This document shows positions 44,341-54,820 of a DNA stretch of 64,000 nt, piece by piece; position 1 is the stretch's first letter; each line of letters begins with the position of its first letter. Both the position numbers and the translations under genes were made by a program. Origin of the DNA: an uncultured Lachnospiraceae bacterium (GTDB lineage Bacteria > Bacillota > Clostridia > Lachnospirales > Lachnospiraceae). The DNA is taken from positions 48,592 through 112,591 of the forward strand of contig CATJIO010000107.1 of NCBI GenBank assembly GCA_949740725.1. Direction: 5' to 3'. The notes beneath the pieces are model-generated. The model was given only the letters and a program-made list of their open reading frames with translations. It had not been told where the DNA came from and searched no databases.

Positions 44341-46129
44341 GACTTTCCATCTCCTCCTTCCATAGGGATTGGCCACTTAACTCAACGACAGCGGCATTAT
44401 GGCTTAATGGATCCCGGTTTTGATAATCAAACAGCAACACCTGGCCATCGGACAGTACCTCTATATGTGTCATTCTTTCCAGCTGCCTGGAATCATATCC
44501 CTCATATCCTTTTAAAAAGCTGTGCTTCTGCTCCTCCTCCCGGTAAAACCGTCGGAATCCCTCCTTATACCTGCTTAAATCCCTGGCAAAAGCAGGGCGG
44601 GATTTCGCCTTTTCCCGAAGGTAAACATCCATCGTAAGGGCATCCCGGATTTCTTCAATTTTCTGAGGATACTGTTCTTTAATCCATTCCAACAGGATTT
44701 CATATCTAGCCTGACGGCTATGACTGACATCCCATAGATTCTTCTCTTCATACCAATCTGCCATAGCTTCAAATATCTGGATTGGACGTGGAAATAAAGC
44801 TTCCAAGCACCGAAGGGTTTCCCTGAACTGGTCACTGTTGTAATGCACCTCCACCATTTCCTCAACCTGCTTTAGCCGCATCACATCATCAAAACTCAGC
44901 CACCTGGTGGAAAGTACCTCATAGGGAGGATGATGGGTGAACTGAAGCTGGTATACCTTCTTCTGTTCGTCCATATAAGAACCCTTCAACACCTTCAAAA
45001 AACCCAGCTGAAGCTGATGGGGACGCATCTGGTAAACCTGATCAAAGGAGCGCCGAAAACTCTCCAGATCCTCCAGCGGCAGCCCAGCGATTAGATCCAG
45101 ATGCTGATGTATATTTCCCCCAGCCCGCACCATAGCCGTCATCCGCGCCACTTTCTCTAAATCCATGGTCCGGCGGATTTCTCGGATGGTGTCCGGATTG
45201 GTAGTCTGAACACCGATCTCCAACTGGATGAATCCCGGCCGCATCCGATGAAGCAGGGCAATCTCCTCCTCATCGAGGCAATCGGCCCCGATCTCAAAAT
45301 GAACATTGGTAACTCCATTATCATGTTCTTCTAAATACTTCCAAATCTCCATTGCGTGACTCTTTTTGCAGTTAAATGTCCGATCTACGAATTTCACCTG
45401 ACGGACCTTCCTGTCCAGGAAAAACTGCATCTCCCGCTTCACCAAGCTGAGATCCCTGAAACGCACCCTTTTATCTATGGAGGAGAGGCAGTAGCTGCAG
45501 GAAAATGGACAACCCCGGCTGCTCTCGTAATAAACGATCCGATGCTGGAATTCCTGCCATCGCTCCTCCTCCCAGTCCTCATAGGGAAATGGCAGGCTGC
45601 TTAAATCCAGAGGGCTCCCGGGGGCTGTCCTTCGGATGCCCTTCCCTTCCGTAGCCTTAGTTCCTTTCAGATCTCCTGCGCTTCGGTACAGGATACCTGG
45701 TATCTCCTCCAAAGCCTCTGCTCTCGAAGACGCTTCATAAAACTGCACCAGCCGGCAGAACGTTTCCTCCCCCTCGCCTGCCATTATCCCGGATACCTGG
45801 GGAAATTCCTCAAGAATCGCCTCCCCATGATAAGAAACCTCTGGTCCACCCAGCCAGATTTTCGCCTGAGGCAGAATCTTAGGAAGATCGGAAAGAAGCT
45901 CCTTTACCAGCCCAATATTCCAAATATAGCAGGAAAACCCGATTACCTCTGGTTTCCTCCGATAAATATCCTTGAGAATTGACCCCAAAGAATGATTAAT
46001 CGTATACTCGCCGATTTCGATAGGGACCCCGGAGAAGCTTCCCTTTTTCCGGGCATAAGCCCTTAAGCTGTAAACACCCAGATTGGAGTGAATATACTTG
46101 GCATTAATCGCCACTAGTAAATACCGCAT
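44318..46129 (-). CDS. B12-binding radical SAM protein with DUF4080 domain
   Basis: The 603-residue protein has an N-terminal cobalamin-binding Rossmann domain (about 1-140), a radical SAM core with the 4Fe-4S motif CPFSCSYC (about residue 205), and a C-terminal DUF4080-like region (about 395-545). Class B radical SAM enzymes of this layout often methylate unreactive carbons or phosphinates; the substrate here is unknown. The gene is common next to housekeeping genes in Clostridia, so it is not a sign of a natural-product cluster. Confidence 0.88.
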   Translation of the reverse strand: MRYLLVAINAKYIHSNLGVYSLRAYARKKGSFSGVPIEIGEYTINHSLGSILKDIYRRKPEVIGFSCYIWNIGLVKELLSDLPKILPQAKIWLGGPEVSYHGEAILEEFPQVSGIMAGEGEETFCRLVQFYEASSRAEALEEIPGILYRSAGDLKGTKATEGKGIRRTAPGSPLDLSSLPFPYEDWEEERWQEFQHRIVYYESSRGCPFSCSYCLSSIDKRVRFRDLSLVKREMQFFLDRKVRQVKFVDRTFNCKKSHAMEIWKYLEEHDNGVTNVHFEIGADCLDEEEIALLHRMRPGFIQLEIGVQTTNPDTIREIRRTMDLEKVARMTAMVRAGGNIHQHLDLIAGLPLEDLESFRRSFDQVYQMRPHQLQLGFLKVLKGSYMDEQKKVYQLQFTHHPPYEVLSTRWLSFDDVMRLKQVEEMVEVHYNSDQFRETLRCLEALFPRPIQIFEAMADWYEEKNLWDVSHSRQARYEILLEWIKEQYPQKIEEIRDALTMDVYLREKAKSRPAFARDLSRYKEGFRRFYREEEQKHSFLKGYEGYDSRQLERMTHIEVLSDGQVLLFDYQNRDPLSHNAAVVELSGQSLWKEEMESHGFLYCH

Positions 46130-46136
46130 ATCCTTT

Positions 46137-46631
46137 TTACACCTGAATTTTAATCACCCGGCCGGTGGTATCATACTGGTAATACCGGACTCCTGCTGCA
46201 TTCAACATCCGCTTGGAGGCCCGGACTGCCGGAGTATCTGCATATTTATCGCTGCCATAAATCAAGGTTTTAATTCCCGCCTGGATAATCGCCTTCGCGC
46301 ACTCATTACAGGGAAACAAGGTGACATATAGCTTGCTTCCCTCCAGGCTTCCACCTCGATAGTTTAAAATGGCATTTAATTCACTGTGGGTGGTGTAAAA
46401 ATACTTTGCATTATATGGATCCTCCTGCTCATGCTCTTTATCCCAGGGAAATTCATTGTCTGAGCATCCTTTGGGAAATCCGTTGTACCCCATAGATAAA
46501 ATCTTATTGTCTTCGCTGACAATGCAGGCCCCCACCTGCGTGCTGGGATCCTTGGAACGCAGCGCCGACAGCTCCGCCACACCCATAAAATATTCGTCCC
46601 AGGTAATGTAATCTTCTCGTTTGCCTGACAT
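46137..46631 (-). CDS. dCMP deaminase family protein (ComEB-like)
   Basis: The start at 46631 follows AGGAGG. The 164-residue enzyme has the zinc ligands in THSELNAI and PCNECAKAI and the family's STQVGACIV start. It deaminates dCMP to dUMP for dTTP synthesis. It lies 33 bases from the tsaC-type gene and seven from the radical SAM gene. Confidence 0.92.
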   Translation of the reverse strand: MSGKREDYITWDEYFMGVAELSALRSKDPSTQVGACIVSEDNKILSMGYNGFPKGCSDNEFPWDKEHEQEDPYNAKYFYTTHSELNAILNYRGGSLEGSKLYVTLFPCNECAKAIIQAGIKTLIYGSDKYADTPAVRASKRMLNAAGVRYYQYDTTGRVIKIQV

Positions 46632-46664
46632 AACGCCTCCTGCTTTCATAATTGTTTTCGTAAT

Positions 46665-47822
46665 TTATACCAACAGCACATGATAGCCTGCTGCCTTGCT
46701 TAGCCGGTTCATCACCGCCTGCCCCAAGTGGGTCTGTGAAAAGCTTTCTGAATAAATATAATCCACCTCTAATTCGTCAAACTCCCTTAACACCCCGTAC
46801 AAATTGTGCGCCAGAGAAGCTTCACTCTCCCGGGTTCCAATACTCCGCTTTACCACGATATGGTACTCCTCAATCGTTTCATCTGTACAGATTATCCCTA
46901 CAGACGCCCCGGTTCTCTCCTTTGCCTCTGCCGCCTGATTCACCTGGCTGGCCATATAATAGCTTTCTATATCCAGGCCGAGATTTCTCCCGCTATCTAC
47001 CATACTTTGGTAAACCTGACGGAAGAGAGGACTCTCCTGTGTCCTCAGCTGTGCCCTGGTCTCCTCTTTCAACTGGATAAGCACCAGCTCCCCCCTTGGA
47101 GCGTAATGCCTGTATTTCATCCCCGGCGCCCTGGGGCGGATTCCCTTTTCCACCGGACCAAAGACAGCTGGATCAATCAGGATTTTTCCCAGCTGTTCTT
47201 CCAACATTTCCTGAGTGATTGCCCCGGGACGCAGGAGAATCGGCACAGCTCCGGACACGTCTACAATCGTGGACTCCACACCGATTCCCACCGGGCCGCC
47301 GTCCACAATCATATCGATCCTCCCATCCATATCCTGTCTCACATGCTCTGCCGTAGTAGGGCTGGGCCTGCCGGATGTATTGGCGCTGGGCGCGGCTACC
47401 GGCACTCCTGCCAGATGAATCAGCCTTCTAGCAACAGGATCGCTGGGCATTCGAACTGCCACTGTATCCAATCCCCCTGTGGTGCTGTAGGGAATCTGCG
47501 CGCTTTTGGGAAATACCATGGTAAGCGGGCCTGGCCAGTACAACTTGGCCAGCAGCTCTGCTGCCTTTGGAATCTTCTCTACTAACGGTCCCAGCTCCTC
47601 CATACAGGAAATATGAGCAATCAGAGGATTATCCGAGGGACGGCCTTTCGCTGCATAGATTTTTTCCGAAGCCCGTTTATCTAGTGCATTTCCCCCCAGG
47701 CCGTAAACCGTTTCCGTAGGAAACGCCACCAGACCGCCCGTCCGTAATATTCGCGCCGCCTCAGAAAGCTCCTCATCTCTGGGGTGCTTTGCATCCTTAA
47801 TAATAATTCCTTTCGTCTCCAT
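46665..47822 (-). CDS. tsaC: L-threonylcarbamoyladenylate synthase (Sua5/YwlC type)
   Basis: The 385-residue protein has the YrdC domain (about 15-205: GLVAFPTETVYGLGGNAL, KGRPSDNPLIAHI, TGGLDTVAVRMPSDP, PSANTSGRPSPT) joined to a C-terminal Sua5 domain. It makes threonylcarbamoyl-AMP, the donor for the t6A modification of ANN-reading tRNAs. It is somewhat longer than typical Sua5 (about 345 residues), mainly in the linker and tail. Confidence 0.92.
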   Translation of the reverse strand: METKGIIIKDAKHPRDEELSEAARILRTGGLVAFPTETVYGLGGNALDKRASEKIYAAKGRPSDNPLIAHISCMEELGPLVEKIPKAAELLAKLYWPGPLTMVFPKSAQIPYSTTGGLDTVAVRMPSDPVARRLIHLAGVPVAAPSANTSGRPSPTTAEHVRQDMDGRIDMIVDGGPVGIGVESTIVDVSGAVPILLRPGAITQEMLEEQLGKILIDPAVFGPVEKGIRPRAPGMKYRHYAPRGELVLIQLKEETRAQLRTQESPLFRQVYQSMVDSGRNLGLDIESYYMASQVNQAAEAKERTGASVGIICTDETIEEYHIVVKRSIGTRESEASLAHNLYGVLREFDELEVDYIYSESFSQTHLGQAVMNRLSKAAGYHVLLV

Positions 47823-47836
47823 AAATGCACTCCTGT

Positions 47837-47871
47837 CAAAAAAAGAGAAGTCCCAGATATCTGTGGACTTC
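47837..47871 (-). terminator. Terminator of the gdpP-rplI-dnaB operon
   Basis: The minus strand has GAAGTCC / GGACTTC with an internal palindrome (CAGATATCTG) followed by TCTTTTTTT, a standard terminator, just past the dnaB stop. Confidence 0.88.
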
Positions 47872-47885
47872 CCGTCGTTTTTCGA

Positions 47886-49220
47886 TTACTGTTTCGCCAT
47901 ATTCACAAACTTGGTGAACTCCGGCCGCCAGAGAAGCTCCACCGTTCCGATCGGGCCATTCCTCTGCTTGGCAATAATGACTTCCGCCACATTGGGCCGA
48001 TCCGTGTCCTTATTATAATAATCGTCCCGATACAAAAACATTACCACATCTGCATCCTGCTCGATCGCCCCCGACTCCCTCAGATCCGACAGCATAGGAC
48101 GATGATCCTGCCGGGTTTCACATGCCCGGCTCAGCTGAGATAAGGCAATAACCGGCGCGTTCATCTCTCTGGCCAGCGCCTTTAAGGAACGGGAAATCTC
48201 GGAAATCTCCTGCTGACGGTTGTCGCCTCCTCTCCCGCTTCCGCTCATCAACTGCAGATAATCAATGATAACCATACTCAGACCATACTCCAATTTCATC
48301 TTTCTGCATTTGCTGCGGAGTTCAGAAATAGAGATACCGGGAGTATCATCGATAATCAGCTTGGAATTGCCGATAATCCCGATTCCCTCTACCACCGCGT
48401 CCCAGTCTGCGTCAGTCAGGCTACCCGTGCGCAGCTTCTGGGAATCCACGTTGGATTCCATGGAAAGCATACGGTTTACCAGCTGTTCCTTTGACATTTC
48501 CAAGCTGAATACCATACAGGGGAGTCCCTTCCTGACTGTCACATAATCCACCAGATTTAACACAAAGGCCGTCTTTCCCATGGATGGGCGAGCTGCGATA
48601 AGGATAAAGTCTGACGGTTGCATTCCAGACGTCTTATAGTCCAAATCAATAAAACCGGTTGGTATTCCAGTCACTGTCCCACCAGACTTAGAGGCTGCTT
48701 CGATTTTCTCCAAAACATTCAGCGCTACCTGGCGGATCGGCACAAAATCCCCTCCGGTCCGGCTCTGGAGCAGGTCAAAGATAGCCTTCTCTGTATAGGC
48801 TAAAATATCCTCCACCTTATCCTTTCCCACATAGCAGGTATTGGCAATCTCTTCATTAACCCGGATGAGACGACGCAGCACTGCCTTCTCCCGCACAATA
48901 TTCGCATAGGATTTTATATTGGCCGAGGTGGGAACGGTAGTGATAATCTCCCGGACAAACTCCAGGCTGCTTACCTCAGGAGGAACATCCTTTTCCTTCA
49001 GGCGATCCTGAAGGGTCACCAGGTCTACCGGATTCCCTTCATTAAACAGTTCAACCATGGATTCAAACATCACGCCATACTGATGCTGATAAAAGTCTTC
49101 TGGGGTGATGATCTCTGACGCGGCGATGACCGCCTCTCGATCCATCAACATAGCGCCGATGACTGACTGCTCCGCCTCAACGCTGTGGGGGAGCACTCGC
49201 TTTAATAAGGCTTCGTCCAT
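47886..49220 (-). CDS. dnaB: Replicative DNA helicase
   Basis: The 444-residue helicase has the N-terminal primase-interaction domain (about 1-130, SVEAEQSVIGAMLMD), a linker, and a RecA-like core with Walker A ARPSMGKTAFVLNL (about 208), Walker B MVIIDYLQLM and the arginine-finger region. It unwinds DNA at the fork and recruits primase. It starts three bases after the rplI stop in the common gdpP-rplI-dnaB order of Firmicutes. Confidence 0.96.
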   Translation of the reverse strand: MDEALLKRVLPHSVEAEQSVIGAMLMDREAVIAASEIITPEDFYQHQYGVMFESMVELFNEGNPVDLVTLQDRLKEKDVPPEVSSLEFVREIITTVPTSANIKSYANIVREKAVLRRLIRVNEEIANTCYVGKDKVEDILAYTEKAIFDLLQSRTGGDFVPIRQVALNVLEKIEAASKSGGTVTGIPTGFIDLDYKTSGMQPSDFILIAARPSMGKTAFVLNLVDYVTVRKGLPCMVFSLEMSKEQLVNRMLSMESNVDSQKLRTGSLTDADWDAVVEGIGIIGNSKLIIDDTPGISISELRSKCRKMKLEYGLSMVIIDYLQLMSGSGRGGDNRQQEISEISRSLKALAREMNAPVIALSQLSRACETRQDHRPMLSDLRESGAIEQDADVVMFLYRDDYYNKDTDRPNVAEVIIAKQRNGPIGTVELLWRPEFTKFVNMAKQ

Positions 49221-49223
49221 GCT

Positions 49224-49670
49224 CTATGCCTCAACCACCTTCACTGCCAGTTTCGCTGTCACATCCTTGTGAAGCTTAATGGGCACCTCGTGGGTTCCAA
49301 AGGTCTTGATTGGATCGGAAATCTGAAACTTTTTCTTATCGATCTCCATGTTAAGCTGATCGGCAATGGCTCTGCTAATCTCCTTTCCGGATACAGATCC
49401 AAAGGCTCTCCCACCCTCTCCTGCCTTCATCGATATGGTAATAGACAGCTTGGAAATCGTCTCCGCCAAATCTTTTGCTTCCGCCAGCTGCTGAGCCGCG
49501 ATTTTCTCCGCATTAGCTTTCTGAAGCTTTAGATCATTCAGATTCTTTGTGGTTGCCTCTACCCCCAGCTTTTTCGGCAGAATAAAATTTCTGGCATACC
49601 CATCATTCACCTTGACGATCTGCCCCTTTTTCCCTAACGACTTTACATCCTCTAATAATACAATATCCAT
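49224..49670 (-). CDS. rplI: 50S ribosomal protein L9
   Basis: The 148-residue protein matches L9: the N-terminal signature [20 protein letters not shown] binds 23S rRNA, a long central helix follows (about 40-75), and a C-terminal domain ends in [17 protein letters not shown]. Its start overlaps the gdpP stop by one base (TAATG). Confidence 0.97.
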   Translation of the reverse strand: MDIVLLEDVKSLGKKGQIVKVNDGYARNFILPKKLGVEATTKNLNDLKLQKANAEKIAAQQLAEAKDLAETISKLSITISMKAGEGGRAFGSVSGKEISRAIADQLNMEIDKKKFQISDPIKTFGTHEVPIKLHKDVTAKLAVKVVEA

Positions 49671-51715
49671 TATGAAACCTCTCCCTTCTCAAGCATTTCA
49701 TCAATTACCTGTTTAATCATTTGCTTTGCCTGATCCATGGTGACCCCTTCTAGCTGGGCCCCCGCCACAGCCCGATGTCCGCCGCCTCCTAAATGCTCCA
49801 TCATCACCTGGACATTGACCTCATCAATAGAACGGGCGCTGGCATAGATCATATGATTGTACTCGGTCAATACTACGGAAGCTTTTATCCCGTTGATTTC
49901 CAGTAAGTCATTCGCCGCCTGGGCTCCTACGATGGTTGGGCTAGCCAGCCCCTCTGCAGGGCAAGTACTGATAGCAAATTCCTTCCGGTACACTTCTGCC
50001 ATACGAACTGCGTTTGCCTTGGCCTGGTATTCCACCATATTATCCCGAAATAGTTTCCGCACCCGTGTGATATCCGCTCCGTTCCTCCGCAAGAAGGCAG
50101 CAGCCTCAAAAGTCCTGACTCCCGTCTGATTGGTAAAATTTGTAGTATCGATCACTATTCCCGCATACATGGCGTCTGCCTCTGCCGGACGGATGCGTAT
50201 TCCATCCGCGATATACTGAAGCACCTCCGCCACCATCTCACAGGCCGAGGAGGCGTAGGGCTCCACATAGGAGAGCACCGCATTCTCGATAATCTCGCTG
50301 CTCTGGCGATGATGATCAAGGACCACAATGGACTTCACCATCTTAAGGAGGGCCGGGGTGTCAGTAATGCTTGGCCGGTTTACATCCACTACTACCAGGA
50401 TGGTGTTATTGTCCACCATCTCCGCTGCCTTTGCACCATTCAGGAACAAATCCTCCGGATAATCCGGATTCCCGATAAACCGGTCCATCATGGGCTTAAT
50501 GGATGTGGTGACATCGTTAATTACAATATGCGCCTTCTTATTCAGTGAAGTGGCGATCCGATAGATACCAAGGGCGGCCCCAAAGGAGTCAATGTCTGCC
50601 ATCTTATGTCCCATGATCAATAATCGATCCTTGTTCTCCAGAAGCTCCCTGAGCGCATGTGCCTTTACCCTCGCTTTCACTCGGGTGGATTTCTCCATCT
50701 GCTGGGCCTTTCCGCCAAAGTACTGGATCTTCTCTCCATCCTTTACTACTGCCTGATCTCCGCCCCGGCCCAGAGCCATGTCGATAGCCGTTCGGGCAAA
50801 CTCATAATTCTGGCTGTAGGCTTCTCCATTCATGCCGATGCCAATACTCAGGGTAACCGCCATATCGTTTCCGATATTCACTGTCTTCACGTCCTCCAGA
50901 ATGGCAAAACGTTCTTCCATCATCTGTGGAACGTACTGCTGCTTAACCACAAAAAAGTATTTGTCCTTCTCCAGCTTTTTCACAATCCCGTTCAGCGCAG
51001 AAATCTGTTTATTAATCTTCCGGTCAATCAGGGCCGTAAGCAATGAACGGCGAACCTCCTCCACACTTTCCAACGCTTCATCATAGTTATCCAGATAAAT
51101 GAGGCCGGCCACCATCTTCTGCCGATCAATCTCCTTTTTATAATGGAGCACCTCTGTTTCATCCGTCAAATACACAGACAAAAGATATTCCTGGGAAAAG
51201 CCGCTTCCCAGAACCATATCCAATGCCGCCGCTTCCTTTAATGCCACCCATTTTAAGTCTGCCCGGTAATTCCGCTTTTCATATTCAATATGAACGCTGG
51301 TGTTCTCCCCTGTTTCCAAAAGATCCTTGGTAATCTCAGGAAACATGGTTAACAAGCTTTTCCGGCTGCGGTGATCCATCCCCAGAAGCTCCGCGAACAT
51401 CTGGTTCATCCACAGCAATCGCCCCTTATCATCCGCAATGGCGTAGGGCTGTATCATCTCTGATAATAGCCTCTTCTGAATCCATGCATATTCCGATGAA
51501 AACTCAACCAGTCCGGCTAATACGCTTTTTCTCTGATACAGATAAAGCCAAAAGGAAAGCAGAACATACAAAACGGTAAATGCACTTAATACGGCAGCGG
51601 CCTTAATATCGATAGCGGTGACTACCATCGTGGCAATAATCAGCAGGACGGAAAGTATCAGCGGCCACTGCAGATAGGCGCTCAACTGCCCCTTCACACG
51701 AACCTTATTCTTCAT
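49670..51715 (-). CDS. gdpP: Cyclic-di-AMP phosphodiesterase GdpP
   Basis: The 681-residue protein has two membrane helices (about 14-60), a PAS-like domain (about 85-170), a degenerate GGDEF domain (about 175-310), and DHH/DHHA1 phosphodiesterase domains (about 345-670). Metal motifs are seen in [23 protein letters not shown] and GGGGH. It hydrolyses c-di-AMP, a regulator of potassium, turgor and wall stress. Loss of GdpP raises beta-lactam tolerance in other Firmicutes, though no link to the broken bla locus here is shown. Confidence 0.95.
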   Translation of the reverse strand: MKNKVRVKGQLSAYLQWPLILSVLLIIATMVVTAIDIKAAAVLSAFTVLYVLLSFWLYLYQRKSVLAGLVEFSSEYAWIQKRLLSEMIQPYAIADDKGRLLWMNQMFAELLGMDHRSRKSLLTMFPEITKDLLETGENTSVHIEYEKRNYRADLKWVALKEAAALDMVLGSGFSQEYLLSVYLTDETEVLHYKKEIDRQKMVAGLIYLDNYDEALESVEEVRRSLLTALIDRKINKQISALNGIVKKLEKDKYFFVVKQQYVPQMMEERFAILEDVKTVNIGNDMAVTLSIGIGMNGEAYSQNYEFARTAIDMALGRGGDQAVVKDGEKIQYFGGKAQQMEKSTRVKARVKAHALRELLENKDRLLIMGHKMADIDSFGAALGIYRIATSLNKKAHIVINDVTTSIKPMMDRFIGNPDYPEDLFLNGAKAAEMVDNNTILVVVDVNRPSITDTPALLKMVKSIVVLDHHRQSSEIIENAVLSYVEPYASSACEMVAEVLQYIADGIRIRPAEADAMYAGIVIDTTNFTNQTGVRTFEAAAFLRRNGADITRVRKLFRDNMVEYQAKANAVRMAEVYRKEFAISTCPAEGLASPTIVGAQAANDLLEINGIKASVVLTEYNHMIYASARSIDEVNVQVMMEHLGGGGHRAVAGAQLEGVTMDQAKQMIKQVIDEMLEKGEVS

Positions 51716-51793
51716 ATTCTTTCTCCTAGTACCCCTTTTAATCCTGTTTTGCTACTTAGGTTACAGACCTGCATGCGCATCAGCGCATTTTTC

Positions 51794-51822
51794 ATTATAG
51801 CACAAAATACGAGTTCCGTCCA
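51794..51822 (-). promoter_or_regulatory. Promoter of the gdpP operon
   Basis: The minus strand shows TGGACG (51817-51822) and an extended -10 TGCTATAAT (TATAAT at 51794-51799), 17 bases apart. The leader contains a small TGCGC / GCGCA hairpin. Confidence 0.6.
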
Positions 51823-51840
51823 TGGAAATTAAGCGCAACG

Positions 51841-51869
51841 AAAAACAGGCTGCCCCTAGGGACAGCCTG
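51841..51869 (-). terminator. Terminator of the ABC-SIS-HAD operon
   Basis: CAGGCTG-CC / GG-CAGCCTG around TAGG is followed on the minus strand by TTTTT, directly after the HAD phosphatase gene. Confidence 0.85.
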
Positions 51870-51888
51870 CCAAATTATTTTATTCTTT

Positions 51889-52536
51889 TTAGAATGAAAG
51901 CCATTCCTCTACTTCCAAAAGAGAGGATAAAATGATCTTTGTTTTCTTCCTCATCTCTTCTGTGGGGGGTAAAAGATCCACCACCATAATGGGCATAGCC
52001 TGGGCTTTAAATGCAGCCCGGATGCCATTATAGGAATCCTCTATGATATAAGTTTCTTTCGGGCTGCTGTTGATTTCCTGGCATGCCTTCAAAAAGATAT
52101 CTGGCTCAGGCTTACTCCGCTTTACCATGTCACCGCCAATTATCGCGTCAAACCAGGATATCAAACCAGCATTGGTCAATTCCCGAATAACTGTTTTCTG
52201 ATTGGTGGAAGAGGCTACGGCAGTTTTTATCCGATGTTTTTTTAACGTTTCCAGCAGCTCCCGGATACCTGGCTTTAAAGGCAGGCGTCCTTCTCCGTAG
52301 CGATGTTCAAAAAGGGCGTCAACCTGTGCACAGTAAAACTCAAAATCAAATGCTTCTCCATACTGTTCCTTAAAGATCGCCTTTACTGCCTGCTCATTGC
52401 TCCCCAAACATTTTTGTGTAGCCTTGTGAATGTCTGAAAGCTGGTATTTCTCTGCGATAACATCCCAGCACTCCCTGATTTTGGCCTCAGAATCAAAGAT
52501 AACGCCATCCATATCAAATACGACTGCGGTAAACAT
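51889..52536 (-). CDS. HAD family phosphatase, beta-phosphoglucomutase-like
   Basis: The start at 52536 (MFTAVVFDMDGVIFDSE) follows AGGAGG and gives 215 residues. HAD motifs I (FDMDGV), II (VASSTNQK), III (K in RSKPEPDIF) and IV (IEDSYNGIRAA) are all present with a helical cap, as in beta-phosphoglucomutase and phosphoglycolate phosphatases. As last gene of the Amadori-type operon it may dephosphorylate a stalled sugar phosphate or isomerise one. Confidence 0.85.
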   Translation of the reverse strand: MFTAVVFDMDGVIFDSEAKIRECWDVIAEKYQLSDIHKATQKCLGSNEQAVKAIFKEQYGEAFDFEFYCAQVDALFEHRYGEGRLPLKPGIRELLETLKKHRIKTAVASSTNQKTVIRELTNAGLISWFDAIIGGDMVKRSKPEPDIFLKACQEINSSPKETYIIEDSYNGIRAAFKAQAMPIMVVDLLPPTEEMRKKTKIILSSLLEVEEWLSF

Positions 52537-52623
52537 GCTCTCCTCCTTCGCTCTTTCAGAGTACTTGTTCACATAGGAAGCCCCGGATTCACCGGGAGGG
52601 AATTCGGGGCTTGCATCCTTTAA

Positions 52624-53658
52624 TTAATACTCCATCTGACGATAATATCTTCTGGTGGTCAGAGGATGATTTCTCTCTTTTTCAATGTGGCAGCTCAGTC
52701 TCTCTGTGATAGCATACATAATCATCGGAGAAACGATCTTCCGGAACTCAGAATCGGTAAATGGCAGTTCAATTTCTTTTGTGTCAAACTTATTTACACG
52801 GATATTGGTGCCGAATTTCTCCTTAATGGTTTCCTCAGCAAACTTATCCACACGATCCATCAGCGGTCTGGTCTCATCCTCTCCGTAGAAGAGAATCAGG
52901 CTCATGCCCTCCTCTAAAAGCTCGATAGTGCCATGGAAGAATTCTGCCGCATGGATAGATTTGGTCTTGATCCACTGCATTTCCTCCAGGATGCACATTG
53001 CATAGTCATACGCCTCGCCCCAAAGCATACCAGATCCAATTACCATGTGATAATCTGTATCCTTGTGCTCTGCCGCCATCTTTGCACAGCGATCCTCGTA
53101 CTGCTCCTTGGCCTTTAAAAGATAGGGAACAATCTTGGCATACTCATCCATGAACTGCTCATATTTGGGGAATTCCCCTGCATTCTTCATAAATCTGGCA
53201 ATCAGAGTGATCATGTAGGTGTAGATAGCTTCGCACAGACAGTCATCCTCTGCAAAACTGAACAGCTTGTAATCGGCAAATTCACATACCGGAGTGTTGT
53301 CATTGGATACATAGACAACTGTTCTTGCTCCTGCTTCTTTACAGAACTTTGCTGCAGCCACGATCTCCTTGGTATTTCCGCTTCTGGTGGAGAATACACA
53401 TACAGAGTCCTTGGTAAATTTCTTTGGCGGCGCAGCCATAAACTCTGCGGCGATAACGCTTACCGTCTCAATGGAAGAAGAACCGTCCAGCCAGAATTTC
53501 ATGGGAAGGGAGTGGGCATAGGTGCCGCCACAGCCGATAAAGAAGATATTGGAATAACCATCTTTGCAGATCTGGTCTACTGCTGCTTCAATCTGGGGTC
53601 TTAATGCAATCGCATCATTTACCACCTTTTCATAACGCGGAACGTTAAAATTAAACAT
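52624..53658 (-). CDS. SIS-domain deglycase, FrlB-like (second copy)
   Basis: The start at 53658 (MFNFNVPRYEKVV) follows AGGAGG. The 344-residue protein has two SIS domains (IFFIGCGGTYAHSLP, STRSGNTKEIV; MVIGSGMLWGEAYD, AAEFFHGTIELLEEG) and the typical FrlB-like end TRRYYRQMEY. FrlB-type enzymes split fructoselysine-6-phosphate or related Amadori phosphates into glucose-6-phosphate and the free amine. It is paralogous to the gene just upstream, suggesting two substrates. Other sugar-phosphate isomerase activity cannot be excluded. Confidence 0.85.
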   Translation of the reverse strand: MFNFNVPRYEKVVNDAIALRPQIEAAVDQICKDGYSNIFFIGCGGTYAHSLPMKFWLDGSSSIETVSVIAAEFMAAPPKKFTKDSVCVFSTRSGNTKEIVAAAKFCKEAGARTVVYVSNDNTPVCEFADYKLFSFAEDDCLCEAIYTYMITLIARFMKNAGEFPKYEQFMDEYAKIVPYLLKAKEQYEDRCAKMAAEHKDTDYHMVIGSGMLWGEAYDYAMCILEEMQWIKTKSIHAAEFFHGTIELLEEGMSLILFYGEDETRPLMDRVDKFAEETIKEKFGTNIRVNKFDTKEIELPFTDSEFRKIVSPMIMYAITERLSCHIEKERNHPLTTRRYYRQMEY

Positions 53659-53721
53659 ACTAATTTTCCTCCTGATTTTCATCTGATTTCCAGTGTAAAT
53701 ATTCTGGCGTAATTTTATGTA

Positions 53722-54726
53722 TTAATATTCCAGTCTTCTGTAATAGCGGCGGATGTCCATGGTGTGCTTGCGAATTTCAGCCAGATTCTTATAGGCCCTC
53801 GCGAAAATGGTCCACATTACGATGGGAGATAAAATCCAGCGGAATTTATCGCTGATGCCCGGAAGCTCATAATCCTTTGTATCAAAGATAAACAGCTGGT
53901 TTGTGTGCTTCTCCGCAAACCGGATTACTCTTTCATCCAAAGGCCTCGTTGGACCCTCGCCCATGCCTACGCATACCAGTACGCCCTTTTCCACCATCTC
54001 AATAGTTCCATGGAAAAATTCTGCAGAATTTACGGATTTGGTGCGAAGCCACTGGCATTCCTCTAAGATACACATTGCCATGGAGTATACAGGGCCCCAG
54101 GTAAGACCGGAACCAGTCCAGATCTGATATTCCTTATCTGCTTTATCAAATATCATGGCATAATCCATACCTTTGGCGTCGGAAGCCTTTGACACAGATA
54201 CCAGCGCATTGCCCAGATTCTTTAATTCGTCTGCAAACTGGGGATAATCCTGGAATTCGCCTTTGTTATACATAATCTTTCCCAAAACAAAGATGGCAAT
54301 CAGGTCATGGGGCTCCGCGTCCCCGTAGTATACAGAATAGGTGGTAGCCTCCTTTAAAGGAGAATCCTGCTCGCCGCAGAAGGAAATTGTCGTCACGTTC
54401 TTCTCCGCCAGCCACTTTGCCGCTGCAACCGTTTCTTTCGTGTCGCCGGATTTTGAGGTGAGAATCGCTACAGTCCTGTCGGTGATTTCTGCATTGTCGG
54501 TCAGCATCATCTCTGCCGGGATCTCCGTCAGTACCGGAATCTTGGACATGCTCTTCATCGTGTAAGCGTAGGGCTCCAGCGCAGCTAGAGATCCGCCTGC
54601 GGAAGTAAACAGGATATTGTCAAATCCCTTTTCACAAACCTTGTCTGCGATCGCCTCCAGCTCTCCTCTGAGGGCATACAGCTTATCCGCCTGCTCCACC
54701 ATGATTTTTTCATCAAAATCGATCAT
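53722..54726 (-). CDS. SIS-domain deglycase, FrlB-like (first copy)
   Basis: The ATG at 54726 follows AGGAGG; the track's start is too early. The 334-residue protein has two SIS domains (ILFTSAGGSLAALEP, LTSKSGDTKETV; WTGSGLTWGPVYS, NSAEFFHGTIEMVEKG) and ends IRRYYRRLEY. It is clearly related to the following gene but differs through the first SIS domain, which binds the sugar. Together with the kinase at 59975-60892 it fits phosphorolytic use of glycated amino acids. Confidence 0.85.
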   Translation of the reverse strand: MIDFDEKIMVEQADKLYALRGELEAIADKVCEKGFDNILFTSAGGSLAALEPYAYTMKSMSKIPVLTEIPAEMMLTDNAEITDRTVAILTSKSGDTKETVAAAKWLAEKNVTTISFCGEQDSPLKEATTYSVYYGDAEPHDLIAIFVLGKIMYNKGEFQDYPQFADELKNLGNALVSVSKASDAKGMDYAMIFDKADKEYQIWTGSGLTWGPVYSMAMCILEECQWLRTKSVNSAEFFHGTIEMVEKGVLVCVGMGEGPTRPLDERVIRFAEKHTNQLFIFDTKDYELPGISDKFRWILSPIVMWTIFARAYKNLAEIRKHTMDIRRYYRRLEY

Positions 54727-54820
54727 TACCGTTCCTCCTGTTTTATGAAATAAGGTTTCTTTGTTTGCTAAACTTATATTAGCATGTCTTAATACATATG
54801 TCAACTGGTATTTTTAAAAT

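Noticed and set aside
44318-46129. B12-radical SAM protein as part of a natural-product cluster
   Set aside because: No precursor peptide, leader-processing or export genes are nearby, and neighbours are housekeeping genes.
46806-47585. Plus-strand ORF of 259 residues opposite tsaC
   Set aside because: Antisense shadow; no start signal or domain.
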